A stretch of DNA of 64,000 nucleotides, taken from positions 187,324 to 251,323 of the forward strand of contig NC_018232.1 of NCBI RefSeq assembly GCF_000227135.1, read 5' to 3'. Source of the stretch: Leishmania donovani. Its lineage: Eukaryota > Euglenozoa > Kinetoplastea > Trypanosomatida > Trypanosomatidae. Shown here piece by piece: positions 1-10,406 of this stretch (the first letter of the stretch is position 1; each line of letters begins with the position of its first letter). A program made the position numbers and the translations under genes. Below the pieces are notes generated by a model. That model worked only from the letters and a program-made list of their open reading frames with translations, was not told where the DNA came from and did no database searches.

Positions 1-2
1 AC

Positions 3-1478
3 GACGCGCGCGACACGCTGTGGATTCTGGCGATGGTGTACAGCTTCTTGACGGTGTTGTACGCGGTGCTGATCAATGTGCGCCGGCATGCGTCGTGTGC
101 CAGCGTAGAAGGCGCGCGCGGGTCGTCGTTCATGCTGCCGTCCATCACCCCACAGCAGCAAGAGGAGTTTGTGAAGATGACGCCGCAGCAGCAGCAGGCC
201 TTCATCCAGGAATTCCAGCAGCAGGTGGCGACGGTACAGCAGCAGAACCCTTCCGCCGTATTCCCGTCGCAGCAGCCGCCAGGCGTTGGCTGCTGCGGCT
301 CCGACAGGGGCATCGAGTTCTACGAGACGCCCTTCTACGAATTTGTGCGCTTCGCGTGGCTGTTCTCCGGGCTCACGACGTTTGCGTGGACGTGCAACCT
401 CTTTATATCCTTCTGGTCCTTCTCCTACTTCTATATTCGCGAAACCACGGGCCCGCTGAACGCCTTCTGGACCGTCTACACGCGCAAGATGGAGGCCACG
501 CTCATCGTTGTGGCCGTCTTCCTCGCGTGGCCGCTCTGCAACTTTGTGCTGGAGCTGGTCGTTTTGGTCGCCCTGGTGCTCCCGTGGCTCGTCATCCGCT
601 CCACCTGGAAGCGGGGCATCCAGATGTACCGTCCAGCCCTGCCGCCCTCGCAGCTGCCAGCCTACATTCGTGCTGACATGTTCTTCATGGACTTCCAGGA
701 TGTCAAGCGGCTTGGGTTCTCGCGATTGGCGTGGATCATCCTGACCGACTCCGAGAAGCCCTTCTTCGAAGGCTGTGAGGACCCCACGGTCGACAAGGAT
801 CCCGCCATGACGCAACTGATGCAGCAACGCATGCAGTGGCGGCAGATGATGGCGTCCATGCTGCCTCCGTGGATACAGCAGCAGCAGCAGATGTCTGTGA
901 TGAGTCCCGGTGGCGCGGGCGTGATGATGCCAGGGCAGGTGGCAACACAGCAACGGCAGTTTGACTTCAGTGGGGCGGCGACCCCGCCGGCCAACTCGCT
1001 GATGCAGTCGCCGGCGCAGTACCCTGTCGAGGATGGCGAGCACAGGTCTCACAAACGACGCCGCCATCACAGCACGCACGATCGCCGGCACGCCGACCCC
1101 CTAGGGGCGGCGTCGATGGAGCAGACTTCGGCGGGGCTCGGTGCCGCCGGCAAGGAAAACTCGACCCGCCACCGTCACCGTCGTCACAGCCACCACCGCA
1201 GCCACAGCCGCAGCAGAAGCAGAAGCAGGGGTGTCTTCGACGGTGGCGTGTCGCAGCCGCCGGTTTCGGACGCTGCCGTGGAAAACGGTGCCGACCACAC
1301 CGCCGATGGGGCGTCTCGGCGTCGCCATCGTCGTAGCCACAGCCACAGTCACAGCAGGGCCGCCGCTGGCGACGACCCGAGTGCGTTGGTTGTTGCTGCG
1401 CCCCGCAGCACGGGTGACGCGGTGCAGAACGGTGGCGCGGCGGCAGCGGCCGACTTAGACGCCCTCATGCAGCTTTAG
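3..1478 (+). CDS. Membrane protein with Gln-rich segment and His/Arg/Ser-rich tail (5' end outside window)
   Basis: The frame is open from base 3 and the first ATG in view (base 33) lies inside a hydrophobic stretch, so I treat the gene as cut by the left edge. Counting from base 3, there is one hydrophobic segment at about residues 6-26, then a Gln-rich stretch with TPQQQ repeats. Aromatic-rich hydrophobic segments follow at about 112-146 and 163-197. The C-terminal third is soluble and carries three clusters of His, Arg and Ser, including HSRSRSRSRG, like an RS-type or polybasic tail. I do not recognise the family. A multi-pass membrane protein with a cytosolic basic tail is the safest reading. 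It ends in TAG, about 2.5 kb before the helicase gene. Confidence 0.75.
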   Translation, partial: DARDTLWILAMVYSFLTVLYAVLINVRRHASCASVEGARGSSFMLPSITPQQQEEFVKMTPQQQQAFIQEFQQQVATVQQQNPSAVFPSQQPPGVGCCGSDRGIEFYETPFYEFVRFAWLFSGLTTFAWTCNLFISFWSFSYFYIRETTGPLNAFWTVYTRKMEATLIVVAVFLAWPLCNFVLELVVLVALVLPWLVIRSTWKRGIQMYRPALPPSQLPAYIRADMFFMDFQDVKRLGFSRLAWIILTDSEKPFFEGCEDPTVDKDPAMTQLMQQRMQWRQMMASMLPPWIQQQQQMSVMSPGGAGVMMPGQVATQQRQFDFSGAATPPANSLMQSPAQYPVEDGEHRSHKRRRHHSTHDRRHADPLGAASMEQTSAGLGAAGKENSTRHRHRRHSHHRSHSRSRSRSRGVFDGGVSQPPVSDAAVENGADHTADGASRRRHRRSHSHSHSRAAAGDDPSALVVAAPRSTGDAVQNGGAAAAADLDALMQL

Positions 1479-2748
1479 CCAAGCTCTGTGATGAGCACGC
1501 ATGGACGCATGACGAGTAGCGCTGCATTCCTACATGTTGTGTTTGTCTCGGCCCTCGTGTGTGTTGCCGAGCCTGCATGACGCGAAACCCCTCCGCCCCT
1601 TCGCTACTTTGGATACCGCCGGCGTGGCTTCCATCGCTCATGCGGATGATCGTAACAACGAAAGAGCGTACGCCTAGAGCACATAAACTATGTGAGCGGG
1701 GTGGGTGCGTGCACGCACCGCTAGAGCTCTAGAGGGGGAGAGAAAGGGGGTGTTGGGTCGGGTCAGATTGGAGAGAGGTGCAGAGGAGAGGTGATCGACA
1801 AGACGAAAGCGGTTGTGTGTGTGCGCGCGCGCAGCAGCAGCAGCAGCAGAGGCCAACAACGGCGATCAAAAACCATTCTTGGCGTCGCGCACAACCGCAC
1901 ACCCTTCTTCTCTCATGCTCCTTGTGTTCCACAGCCGCCCTCCCCCCGCCCCATCTCTGTCTGTCCGCCTCCCTCCCTTCCGTTGGACGCCCATTCTCTC
2001 TCCCAACCCCACGTGGGGTGGTCGTCGTTAACTTTTCAGGCTTTCGTTCCAGTTGATGCCCGCATTTTCCGCCGTGCTTCGAACTGCTGCCGCTGCTCAG
2101 TGTACACGGGTTTGTGCGTGCACGGCCTCTGCGTGGGATGGAGGCGAAGGACGAGGGAAAGAGGAGCGTGACAGATTTCCGTCAATAGTGATGTGCATCG
2201 CACAGATGCAGCACCTGCTGGAGAGCACACTTTCTCTCACAGAATGCATGCAAAGGGAGTGCATGGGGAGAGGGGGGCGACTGTCTACACGTGCACCCAA
2301 GCTCCCCCTGATGCCCCTCCCCTTTCTGATTCTCAGTAGAAATCAGGGCTCGAACCCCCACACGCACACACACACAACGAAATGCGGAGAACTCAACGGA
2401 TGTCTCTCCTCAGCACCCCATCCTCTACCCTCCTCTTGTGTGTCCGCGTGCTCACGCTTGGCTGCTAAGTCACGCAGCCAATGCAAATACATAAGACGGA
2501 AGGACGGGTGCGCGTGTGCGTGTGTGTGTGCGAAGGGGCAGACAACTTGAAGGCGGTGATGATGCGCATGATGCTGTTATAGAGCCGTAATAGATGGGAC
2601 GTAGACGTACGCAGAGAGAAGCGGGAGCGATCGACAGCCAGAGAGAGACGCGCGTAGGCGGGAAGAGGGCGGGAGGCGGGGCATGAGAGGGGAGCCAACG
2701 CCAGCGACTATATCAAAAAGTTTCTTTGCCCTCCCCTCTCTCCCCCAT

Positions 2749-2777
2749 CACACGCACACGCACACGCACACGCACAG
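2749..2777. repeat. (CACACG)n microsatellite
   Basis: About four to five units of CACACG in the long intergenic region before the helicase gene. Confidence 0.85.
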
Positions 2778-3223
2778 GAGCGGTGCCTTCGCGCATACCC
2801 TTACTCCACCCTCCGTTCCGCTTCAGCGATGCGCGTGCGATTCGCTTTTTCGCTGTTGTTGTTTTTGTTGTTGTTTTTTCTTCCTCTTATTCGCTCGAAG
2901 CTTTTCAATGACGCTAACGATTCCGGCGTTGGTAACCGGCCACCAGCATCCCAGCTACGGCGACGACGTCCAACACCACCACAATGCCCCTCCTCCTCCT
3001 CCTCCCTCTCTCCGAAGGTTCGGTACACGATGCGGGCACGCTTGTGGGGGGAGGGAGAGAAGGGGGAGAGAAGGACGGGAGGACGATATTTGTGGCACCA
3101 GTGATGTCCGTTGCACGCGTGAGCAACGGTGTGCGGAGGCGCTGAGTGTCACGTACACATCTGTGTCTGCCTTTGAGCGTTTCTTTCTTGACTTTCTGTG
3201 TTGTTGGTTGAGAGAAAGAAGAG

Positions 3224-3259
3224 GGGAGGGTGGATGGGTGTGTGTGGGGGGGGGAGGGG
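3224..3259 (+). other. Guanine-run cluster, potential G-quadruplex
   Basis: Four or more runs of at least three G separated by 1-7 nt fit the usual G-quadruplex pattern. It lies on the coding strand of the helicase upstream region, outside any gene. Confidence 0.6.
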
Positions 3260-3521
3260 CCACCATTGGCGCGTGTCTTTGGTGGCCCCTCTCTCTGTCT
3301 CCTTTGCATCCTCGGCCTCTGTCGATTGTGTGGGGTGGCGTGTGCGTGTGCGGGCACACACACACACTTCCCCCCCCCCTCCGCCCTCACGCTCCGCTTA
3401 GGCTCGTGTGTTGTCCGTCGCCATTTTTTTCTTTGTTTCTTCCACGCCCTCGGCCCTTCTTTTCACAAGCGCCCCGCCCCCTCCCTCCGCCCCTCCCTTC
3501 TTCCCTCATGACGGCGTTTCT

Positions 3522-3542
3522 GGGCGGGGGCCGGGGCCGGGG
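3522..3542 (+). other. Guanine-run cluster, potential G-quadruplex
   Basis: GGG-C-GGGGG-CC-GGGG-CC-GGGG: four runs with 1-2-nt loops, about 450 nt before the helicase ATG and upstream of its predicted splice site. It would therefore belong to the intergenic part of the pre-mRNA or to the previous gene's 3' UTR. Confidence 0.7.
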
Positions 3543-3807
3543 CGGCTTGACGTTCTCTCTTATGCTGATTAGTGAAGCGGGCGCTGCGCCAGCAAGCCAA
3601 CCGTCCTGCTCACTCGCGCGCGTGTGCGTGTGCGTGTGCATGCGCCAACCGGGACGGGACCTCTCTTCGGCTTTCGTCTCCTCCGAGAAAACGGCACGGG
3701 AGGTGCGGGGGAGGGAAGCAGGGCGGAGAGAAGTACCTATGCGTCCTCGTGCGCGTGTGATGCCGCCTTCGTAGCACTCCGCCACCGCCCCTTCCCCTCG
3801 CTAGCAC

Positions 3808-3843
3808 TCATCTTCCTCTTCTCTCCCTCTCTCTCTCGGTCAG
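3808..3843 (+). promoter_or_regulatory. Predicted spliced-leader acceptor for the helicase mRNA
   Basis: An almost pure pyrimidine tract at 3808-3837 is followed by the first AG at 3842-3843. This is the usual trypanosomatid trans-splicing signal. It would give a 5' UTR of about 150 nt before the ATG at 3995. Confidence 0.55.
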
Positions 3844-3994
3844 CAACACGCGCACGCACTCACGCACACGAGCATACACACCTGCGTTGGCGGGCGAGCA
3901 GGCTAGCCGCGAAGGCTGGACAGATCGCACACGCCAGCACTCACAAGCATACAAGCACAAGGTGCTGGAGAGAAGCCAGTGGGTAGTTTCAGGC

Positions 3995-6900
3995 ATGCAG
4001 CCGCATCCGTCATGGCGTGTCTACGTCGGCGATGACGTCGACGTTGGCGGCACTGGTGGTACTGCTGCCGCTGCTGCGGACCAGACGAACACTCACGCAT
4101 CGCCCAACATGGAGGAGGATGTGGCGCGCTTGCTCGACTCGGCGTTCGCGCGGCGTGCCCGCTATACCCTACAGACCCTCCCAGCGAGGATTCGCCAGCA
4201 GCCATCTGCCGCGCCGTCCCCCGTGCTGCGCTGGCTGCTGCAGCACAGTGTGGACGAAGGGCAGAGAAAGAAGGAGCAGGCAGGAACGGCGCCCGGTGCG
4301 ACGGACAAACCTAGTGCCACTCCTGCGTCTGCGCTGTCGCCCACCGTTGCTGCAACATCAGGATGCGTTTCGGCAGCAGCAGCAGCGACGTCAGCGCTAG
4401 CGCGCCGCGGTGTCGGACCGAAGGACCCGCTGGTTCAGCGCCTCCTGAAGAAGCAGCAGAAGACAGCTTCGTCTGCGTCCGCAGCAACGTCAGCCACGTC
4501 CGCCGCGCCAAGCAGTGCCACGAATGCCACCGCCTCAACCGTTATCAGCGGCAGCACAACCGCGCCCATGTCGTGTGCCTCGCACTGGACGCAACGCCCC
4601 TTCTCTGCCATGACGTCCACCAGCTGGAAGGTATTCCGGCAGCAGCTGGGCATCACCGTCGAGCTGGTGGCGCCTGCGCAGCCGCCCACAGAGACCAGCG
4701 GCGCCAGCGCCGCACAGCCAAGCAGTTTTGTCAAGACGTTGCCGCCAGCCGACACGCTACCGGCGATCCGCTGCTGGGAGGAAGCCCAGCTGCCGCTTTC
4801 GCTTGGCCTGTGCGTCACGCACGCGTACGCGCTGCCGACGGCGGTGCAGGCGCAGTGCGTGCCGCTCGCACTTCTCCCGCGGCCCGCGCCTTTGGTCACG
4901 GGCACGAACAGTGGCGGTGTGGCTGGTGCGGCTACGGCGACGGTGCTTGGCATGGACATCCTCGCAGTAGCGGAGACCGGTAGCGGCAAGACCGCGGCGT
5001 ACCTCGTGCCGCTGCTGCACCACGTGCTGTGCCGTGCACCGAAGCTGCTGGGCCACCCCGACCGGATCTCACTGGGGCCGCTGAGCTTGGTGATTGTGCC
5101 GACGCGTGAGCTGGCAGAGCAGGTGACGGCGTCCTTTCTGCAGTTGTGCGGCCAGGCGCCGGCTGCCTCCATGTACAACAGCGGCGGGGGCCACATCTCG
5201 CAGGACACCATCCGCGCCTGGGAGACGCACGAGTTGGATGTGAGTGGCGCCAGTGGTCACGATCGTGCGTCCTCTGTGGCCGCGGCGGGGGCGGCGCGAA
5301 ACCATCTCAGCGAGCTGCGCGTGGTCAAGGTGGTTGGTGGCGAGAATCGCGATGCTCAGTACGCCGCCCTGGCACGCGGCGCGCACTGCGTCGTCGGCAC
5401 GGTGGGCCAGCTGCAAGTACTTCTCGAGGACCGCCTGCTCTCGCTCGGCAACACGCAGTTCGTCGTGATGGACGAGGCAGATCGGATGATCGATGAGCAG
5501 CAGGAGGAGCGGCTTACTGCAGTCCTAGAGCGGTGCCCGCAGCCGCGGCAGACAGTCATGTTCACAGCGACGCTGAGCGTGGCCTGCGCGGCAGTGGCGA
5601 AGCGCTACCTCGCCAAGGCCGGCTATTACCTGGTGCGCACACCGTACCGGTGCGCCTCGATCCGCCAGTCCTTCGAGCTGGTCGCCGACACCGGCGCCTC
5701 AGTCACGGGGACTGCAGAGGACCCCGTCCCCGCCGCGTCTGGCGCTGCCACAGCGACGGCAGAGGGGCGGCAAAAGAAGCCGTCTCGGCAACAAGGACAC
5801 ACCGAGAAGGGCGAGCCGCAACCGCCGCAGCGGCAGCGTCTGCTGCACCCTCTTATACACGCCCAGAAGTTTGTGCGGTTGGTGGCGTGGCTCGTCTACG
5901 GCACCGGCCCGATCATCGTCTTCGCCAACGAAAAGTCGACGTGCGACGCGCTGTGGGAGGAGCTGCGTGCCGAGGCGGAGCACCTGGACGCACAGCAGGA
6001 ATACTACACAATCGAGGACATTGTCGGCCCGCCGCCGGACGGCTTGTCGTTTCGCGAAGACACCGCGGTTGGCCAAGGGGCAACGTCGTCCAGCGTGGCG
6101 GCGCGGCGCACGCCGACGTTGGCGAACCTAACCTCCGTTGCCGTGGTGCACTCGGAGCTGTCGCAGACGGAGCGGCGCTCTCTCGTGGCGCAGTTCCAGC
6201 GGCGTCAGCGGCACGTTCTCATCACGACAGACCTTCTCGCTCGTGGCCTTGACGTGGCGGGGGTGACGCTTGTGATCAACTACGACGTGCCGTGGGCAGC
6301 CTCTGCCTCGCCGAGCGACGCTGTGACGCTCTACATCCACCGCATCGGGCGTACCGGCCGTGCAGGCTCCACCGGCGTCGCCGTCACTTTCGTGACGTTG
6401 CCTGCCGCGATGGTACAACGGGCCGAGGAGGTGGCGAGGGAGGAGGCGAGGGACGCTGCGCCGAAGCCGCCTGAAGGCCGCACGAAACCGCCCAGCGCAG
6501 CACCCCGCGTGTATGGCGACGAGGATGACGACCTCGCCGCCCTCGGTGAGCTCTTCGACGGCGACACGCGTAATGTCTGTATGGCAGGGGCAGCGGCGCT
6601 ATCCACCACTGCCGCAGATAATGCCAGCGGCCGTCGTCGCCGCCGCGGTGACGACGACAGCGACGACACAGAAGTGGACAGCAGCAACGACAGCGATGAC
6701 GACAACGATGATGAGGACACCAAGAAGGAGGGCGCCACCGGAAATACGAGCAACACCGCGAATCACAACGGCAATGGCATGCGGAAGCCGCCGAGGAAGC
6801 GCCGCAAGCGCTCGGTCGCCACCTTCGCCAGCGACGTCGCGGTGCTGCGGCCCCTCTGGTCCTTCCTCGTCGAGTGTGCCGAGGGCGAGGGATGCCGCGA

Positions 6901-7015
6901 TGGAGCGGCGGCGCTGCGGCGCGGCACATACGCAAAGATCAGTGTTCCGGCGGCGCTGGGGTGCATCATGGCGCAGCTCTCTGCCACCTCCCAGTACGGC
7001 CGCATTACCCTGTGA
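3995..7015 (+). CDS. DEAD-box ATP-dependent RNA helicase, Prp28/DDX23-like
   Basis: The 1006-residue product has the DEAD-box core: AETGSGKT (Walker A, residues 326-333), PTRELAEQ (Ia, from 369), DEAD (493-496), TAT (from 524) and HRIGRTGRAG (motif VI, from 782). The flanks point to the spliceosomal helicase Prp28/DDX23, which helps displace U1 from the 5' splice site: SWKVFRQQLGI precedes an IRCWEEAQLP segment, the Walker B block reads DEADRMID, and QTVMFTATL follows. These match the Prp28 pattern better than other DEAD proteins I know. Motif Ib (usually TPGR) reads GTVGQL, and both RecA domains carry long low-complexity inserts. The tail is acidic then basic. An in-frame TTG at 3887 extends the frame, but the first ATG after the splice site is 3995. 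A nuclear role in splicing is inferred from the family. Confidence 0.82.
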   Translation: MQPHPSWRVYVGDDVDVGGTGGTAAAAADQTNTHASPNMEEDVARLLDSAFARRARYTLQTLPARIRQQPSAAPSPVLRWLLQHSVDEGQRKKEQAGTAPGATDKPSATPASALSPTVAATSGCVSAAAAATSALARRGVGPKDPLVQRLLKKQQKTASSASAATSATSAAPSSATNATASTVISGSTTAPMSCASHWTQRPFSAMTSTSWKVFRQQLGITVELVAPAQPPTETSGASAAQPSSFVKTLPPADTLPAIRCWEEAQLPLSLGLCVTHAYALPTAVQAQCVPLALLPRPAPLVTGTNSGGVAGAATATVLGMDILAVAETGSGKTAAYLVPLLHHVLCRAPKLLGHPDRISLGPLSLVIVPTRELAEQVTASFLQLCGQAPAASMYNSGGGHISQDTIRAWETHELDVSGASGHDRASSVAAAGAARNHLSELRVVKVVGGENRDAQYAALARGAHCVVGTVGQLQVLLEDRLLSLGNTQFVVMDEADRMIDEQQEERLTAVLERCPQPRQTVMFTATLSVACAAVAKRYLAKAGYYLVRTPYRCASIRQSFELVADTGASVTGTAEDPVPAASGAATATAEGRQKKPSRQQGHTEKGEPQPPQRQRLLHPLIHAQKFVRLVAWLVYGTGPIIVFANEKSTCDALWEELRAEAEHLDAQQEYYTIEDIVGPPPDGLSFREDTAVGQGATSSSVAARRTPTLANLTSVAVVHSELSQTERRSLVAQFQRRQRHVLITTDLLARGLDVAGVTLVINYDVPWAASASPSDAVTLYIHRIGRTGRAGSTGVAVTFVTLPAAMVQRAEEVAREEARDAAPKPPEGRTKPPSAAPRVYGDEDDDLAALGELFDGDTRNVCMAGAAALSTTAADNASGRRRRRGDDDSDDTEVDSSNDSDDDNDDEDTKKEGATGNTSNTANHNGNGMRKPPRKRRKRSVATFASDVAVLRPLWSFLVECAEGEGCRDGAAALRRGTYAKISVPAALGCIMAQLSATSQYGRITL

Positions 7016-7685
7016 CAAGTGGGTGTGGAGGGCGTGTGCGCACTTGCACACAGCCCCCCCCCCCACCACCCACCCACGCACCTCTCCCTCCCAAACCTTC
7101 CTTACACTGTTGAAGGAGTCGTCGCGCCTTGGCCGGAGAAGAGCCGGGGTGCGACAGCGGCGCGGAGGATACGGTTGGTCGGAGCTCTTCTCGTGCGCGC
7201 AGCCCCCACTCACAACATCACCTTCGCCTGACAAGAACGGAAGACAGTGTCCGTAACCGAACACAAAGGGGGCACAGCACGCACACGTACACGTACACGC
7301 GTGGCGGTGCAAGCGCGTCTTCCTCGCATCCACAACGGGGTGTGTGAGTACGTGTGTGTGTGCGCGCGCGCATCTACGCGGACTCGGTCCATCTGCTCGA
7401 TTGATCACCACCATCACCTCTTCGATGATGTACTCTCATCCCTTCCTCGGCCTCTCCACCCCCCACCCCGGGAACCGACGCTCGCACGCGCGCACGCACA
7501 CGAAAGCCGTGCCGCGCATCAAGTAGTCGCTCCCTTCTTCATTTTTTTTTCGTGTTGCTGCTGTCGCTATGGACGGCTGCTGGGCTCCATCAACCTCATT
7601 CTGTGCGTCTCCGCCTCTCCCCTCTCCCCCCCCCCCTCCAAAGGACTGACTGATTCTCTGCCCTGCTGCTTCCCTCACGAGCGAG
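7016..7685 (+). other. Intergenic region with predicted spliced-leader acceptor at 7608-7643
   Basis: No gene seen. There are poly-C runs near 7050 and 7626, CA/TG-rich stretches near 7280 and 7345, and a pyrimidine tract at 7608-7639 followed by an AG at 7642-7643. That AG would give a short 5' UTR of about 42 nt for the COG4 gene. Confidence 0.6.
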
Positions 7686-10406
7686 ATGCTACTGAAGCAC
7701 ATCGATAACGTGGAAGAGCGCTTCGACCAGGCGCTGCAGCGCGTGCGCGACGGGGTGCGCCGCCGCGACGCCGCCCTCAACGACATCCGCCAGTCCATCC
7801 ACGCCGAGAGCGAGCTTCACACGTCTCTGCGTGAGATCAGCAACGTGCAGTACAGGCTCATGCCGCAGTACGTGCACCGCAGCGCAGCACTGGCGCGCAC
7901 CGTCGCGGCGAACGCGTCGCTGGCAGAACGCAGCTCGAAGCGGGTGCGACGGCTTGACGCGCTGCTACAGCGCGTGCAGCAGACGTGTGCCATCGTGGAC
8001 GCCATGAAGGCAATGGAGAACGACGCGGCCCAGGTGTCGTCTGTCCTGGACTCTGGAGACATTGACAAGATACTTCAGCTCCTGCACTCGTACGAGGCGG
8101 CACAGCGTGTGCTGACCTCAGCCTCTCCAGCCACTGTCGTTGCTGTGGAGGCGAAGGCATCAGAGACGGGCACTGGCGGAGGCGCGTCCTTGTCAGCGCC
8201 GTCATCAGCGGCGGTCGAAGTGTCGAACGCGGCACCCGTCAGCGACGTCATGCGCCACGCTCGAGCGACCGTGCAGGCGCGCCTGCTCAGGATGATTGAG
8301 GACGCCGTGCAGGTGAACGACAAGCTGGCGATCATGAAGGGGACGAAGCTGCTAGCGGAGCTGGGCGAGGGCGCAGTGGCGTCGCGGCTGTACAGCGACT
8401 GGATCGCTGATCACACGATTGCCGCGCTGGCAAAGCTGATCGATGGCGAAATGAGAAAGATGGAGGACTCAGCGACGGTGGCCATGACGCACCTCGCACT
8501 CGTCTCGCAGTGCCTCGACAACGTCGCCGCCGCGTTCGAGAGCGACGAGGAGTTCACGTATGAAGCCTTCGGCGCGCAGGGGCCGCTGGTGCTGCTGGCG
8601 AAGCTGCACAGCCGCGCCACTGCCCGATGTGTGCCGGTGCTGAGCGACTTTATCGAGCGCCGCAAGGACGTGCTGGCTCAGCTGGAGAAGCACGCGTTGG
8701 CCGGCGACGGTGTCAGTAGTGTCTCTCGCGTGTCGACAACGTCCATGAACGCCGCTGCTGGTGCCAACGTCAACGCAGTGGTAGCCAGTGCCCGCCGCGC
8801 GGACCAGATTCTAGAGGAGATCAGCCACATGGTGTCGTGCGGACATATCTACCTCACCTTCGTGGAGCGCAAGCAGACGGAGTACGAGAAGCGGATGAAG
8901 GCGTCAGGTGCGGCGGCGGCAGCGGAGAGCGGCAGGGAGGAGTCAACCTCGATGGCAGCCGCGGGCGAGGTCGTCGTGGGCAGCACCGCCGACAACCTCT
9001 GGCGCACCAGTGACAACGCCCTCCTCAACTCCATGCAGGACATCCTAGCCGTCTACGTGCCGCTGCAGACGGCGTACTTCACGATCGCCTACGACCAAGC
9101 GGTCGACCTGCAGCTGCGTGCGATCCGTGACGCCGCCAAGGAGGCGGCAGCCGCGGCAGCGCGTGCCGGCGGTGGTGGTGCTTCGCGTACTGCGGCAGGA
9201 ACTCGGCACGGCAACGCGCCAGCTGCACTCGTTTCTGCGCCATCGGCGGCGAGCTTCATGTCGGGTCTGCAGAGTCTGTACATGGTTGCCGCCAGCAGCG
9301 CTGACGAGCTCATCGCCTCTGTCGGCGTCGGCGGAGGATCCGCTAGCGCTGCGGGCGGTGGCGCCTCTGCGGCGGCTTCGGAGGAGCTCGCGTCGTTCTG
9401 GTACTTCACCCACAACGGCCAAGTCACTCTGCCCGACGACGTCTTCTTCGTGCTTCGCATGGCCATCCACCGCGCCATGAACACCAAGTCGGCGCAGATC
9501 TGCTCCGCTGCGGTCATATCCGCCATGGACGTGGTGCAGTTGCGGCTCCTGCCAGAGATCGAGTCGCACACGGTGATCGCGGGCACAAGTAGCCACGCCG
9601 GGGCCGGCGGCGCGGCGTCTAATTCGTCTGCTGCCGGGGGCCGGCGCCGTGCCGGCGCAGCACCGCACGGCGGCTTCCTGACACCTGACGAGCTACACTG
9701 GACCGGCGCGGCGCAGCGGACTGCGACGTACCTGCAGCGCATGGCTGACGAACTGCAGCAGCTGGGTGAGGCGACCTTCTCCGCGACGCCGCACGATGTG
9801 ACGCGCTTCCGCGAACTTGCTGGCAACATGCGCACGCTGGGAAGGACTCTGCAGGAAAAGCTGATCCCTGCCTGGCTCGATGCCTTCGCAGACGTGTGCT
9901 GCGACAGCGTTCTGCCGCCGCACATGGAGCGCTTCGCCGCCGTTTCTTATGACATGAAGGAGGAGGTGTACTACCACTACGAGCTCAACGACGTGTGGGT
10001 GCAGGCGTGCTTGGTAGACCTCGGCGCCGGGCTTCAGTACCTCCATCAGCACCTGGCAGATGCGAAGCTGTTCGATGCGCTACTCACGGCGATGGCGCGG
10101 CGGGTGGCGAAGGGGACAAGCAGCGTGCTGCTCCGTAAGCGCGTCAGCCTCTTCGGCGCGCTTCAGGTAGACAAGGACGTGCGTGCGCTGCGGAGCTTCT
10201 TTGTGGAGCGGGCGCAGAACGATCTCACCCCAATCCGCGACGCGTTTACAGTTCTCAGCTTGATGGCGACGCTGCTGCTCTCCGACAAGCCGACAGACGC
10301 ACTGGAGGAGGCGGCGAACACGGCACTGACGGCGGACGAGAAGAAGAAGGTGCTGCTGACGCGCGTTGAGTTCCGCAAGGAGGCGGTGATGGCGCTGCCG
10401 TTGTGA
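7686..10406 (+). CDS. COG4: Conserved oligomeric Golgi complex subunit 4
   Basis: The 906-residue product starts at the first ATG after the splice signal. The N-terminal 150 residues are Leu/Arg/Glu-rich and helical, with the LDALLQRVQQTC block matching the COG4 N-terminal coiled region. The clearest match is the C-terminal 150 residues: YDMKEEVYYHYELNDVWVQ (from about 755) corresponds to the COG4 block ending in YEANDPWVQ, and LFGALQVDKDVRALRSFF corresponds to the GGLQFDKELRSL block. The LTRVEFRKEAV ending matches the LRIDFR end of COG4. COG is a peripheral Golgi tether for retrograde intra-Golgi vesicles. At 906 residues it is somewhat longer than the animal protein (about 785) because of Ala/Gly/Ser-rich inserts around 165-190, 485-580 and 640-660. 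No signal peptide or membrane segment is expected or seen. Confidence 0.88.
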   Translation: MLLKHIDNVEERFDQALQRVRDGVRRRDAALNDIRQSIHAESELHTSLREISNVQYRLMPQYVHRSAALARTVAANASLAERSSKRVRRLDALLQRVQQTCAIVDAMKAMENDAAQVSSVLDSGDIDKILQLLHSYEAAQRVLTSASPATVVAVEAKASETGTGGGASLSAPSSAAVEVSNAAPVSDVMRHARATVQARLLRMIEDAVQVNDKLAIMKGTKLLAELGEGAVASRLYSDWIADHTIAALAKLIDGEMRKMEDSATVAMTHLALVSQCLDNVAAAFESDEEFTYEAFGAQGPLVLLAKLHSRATARCVPVLSDFIERRKDVLAQLEKHALAGDGVSSVSRVSTTSMNAAAGANVNAVVASARRADQILEEISHMVSCGHIYLTFVERKQTEYEKRMKASGAAAAAESGREESTSMAAAGEVVVGSTADNLWRTSDNALLNSMQDILAVYVPLQTAYFTIAYDQAVDLQLRAIRDAAKEAAAAAARAGGGGASRTAAGTRHGNAPAALVSAPSAASFMSGLQSLYMVAASSADELIASVGVGGGSASAAGGGASAAASEELASFWYFTHNGQVTLPDDVFFVLRMAIHRAMNTKSAQICSAAVISAMDVVQLRLLPEIESHTVIAGTSSHAGAGGAASNSSAAGGRRRAGAAPHGGFLTPDELHWTGAAQRTATYLQRMADELQQLGEATFSATPHDVTRFRELAGNMRTLGRTLQEKLIPAWLDAFADVCCDSVLPPHMERFAAVSYDMKEEVYYHYELNDVWVQACLVDLGAGLQYLHQHLADAKLFDALLTAMARRVAKGTSSVLLRKRVSLFGALQVDKDVRALRSFFVERAQNDLTPIRDAFTVLSLMATLLLSDKPTDALEEAANTALTADEKKKVLLTRVEFRKEAVMALPL

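Larger units (their letters stand above)
1479..3994 (+). other. Long intergenic region (3' UTR plus 5' UTR of the helicase mRNA)
   Basis: About 2.5 kb without a gene I can support. It holds pyrimidine-rich tracts, CA/CG-type microsatellites (around 2749-2777 and 3354-3367), two guanine-run clusters (3224-3259 and 3522-3542) and a short palindrome CTAGAGCTCTAG near 1724. Open frames here, such as 2683-3774, are made of simple-sequence translation (runs of HTHTHT, Pro and Arg) and look spurious. Confidence 0.7.

Noticed and set aside
2338..2366. tRNA-like T-arm sequence (GGTTCGAGCC on the minus strand)
   Set aside because: The stem does not pair over five bases, and no anticodon or acceptor arm can be drawn around it.
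2683..3774. 363-codon + strand open frame in the first intergenic region
   Set aside because: The product is translated microsatellite and pyrimidine tract (HTHTHT, poly-Pro, Arg/Gly runs).
3887..3994. Upstream extension of the helicase from a TTG codon
   Set aside because: Trypanosomatid nuclear genes start at ATG. The first in-frame ATG is 3995; the extension reads like untranslated leader. The GTG extensions at 30453, 37902 and 47475 were trimmed for the same reason.
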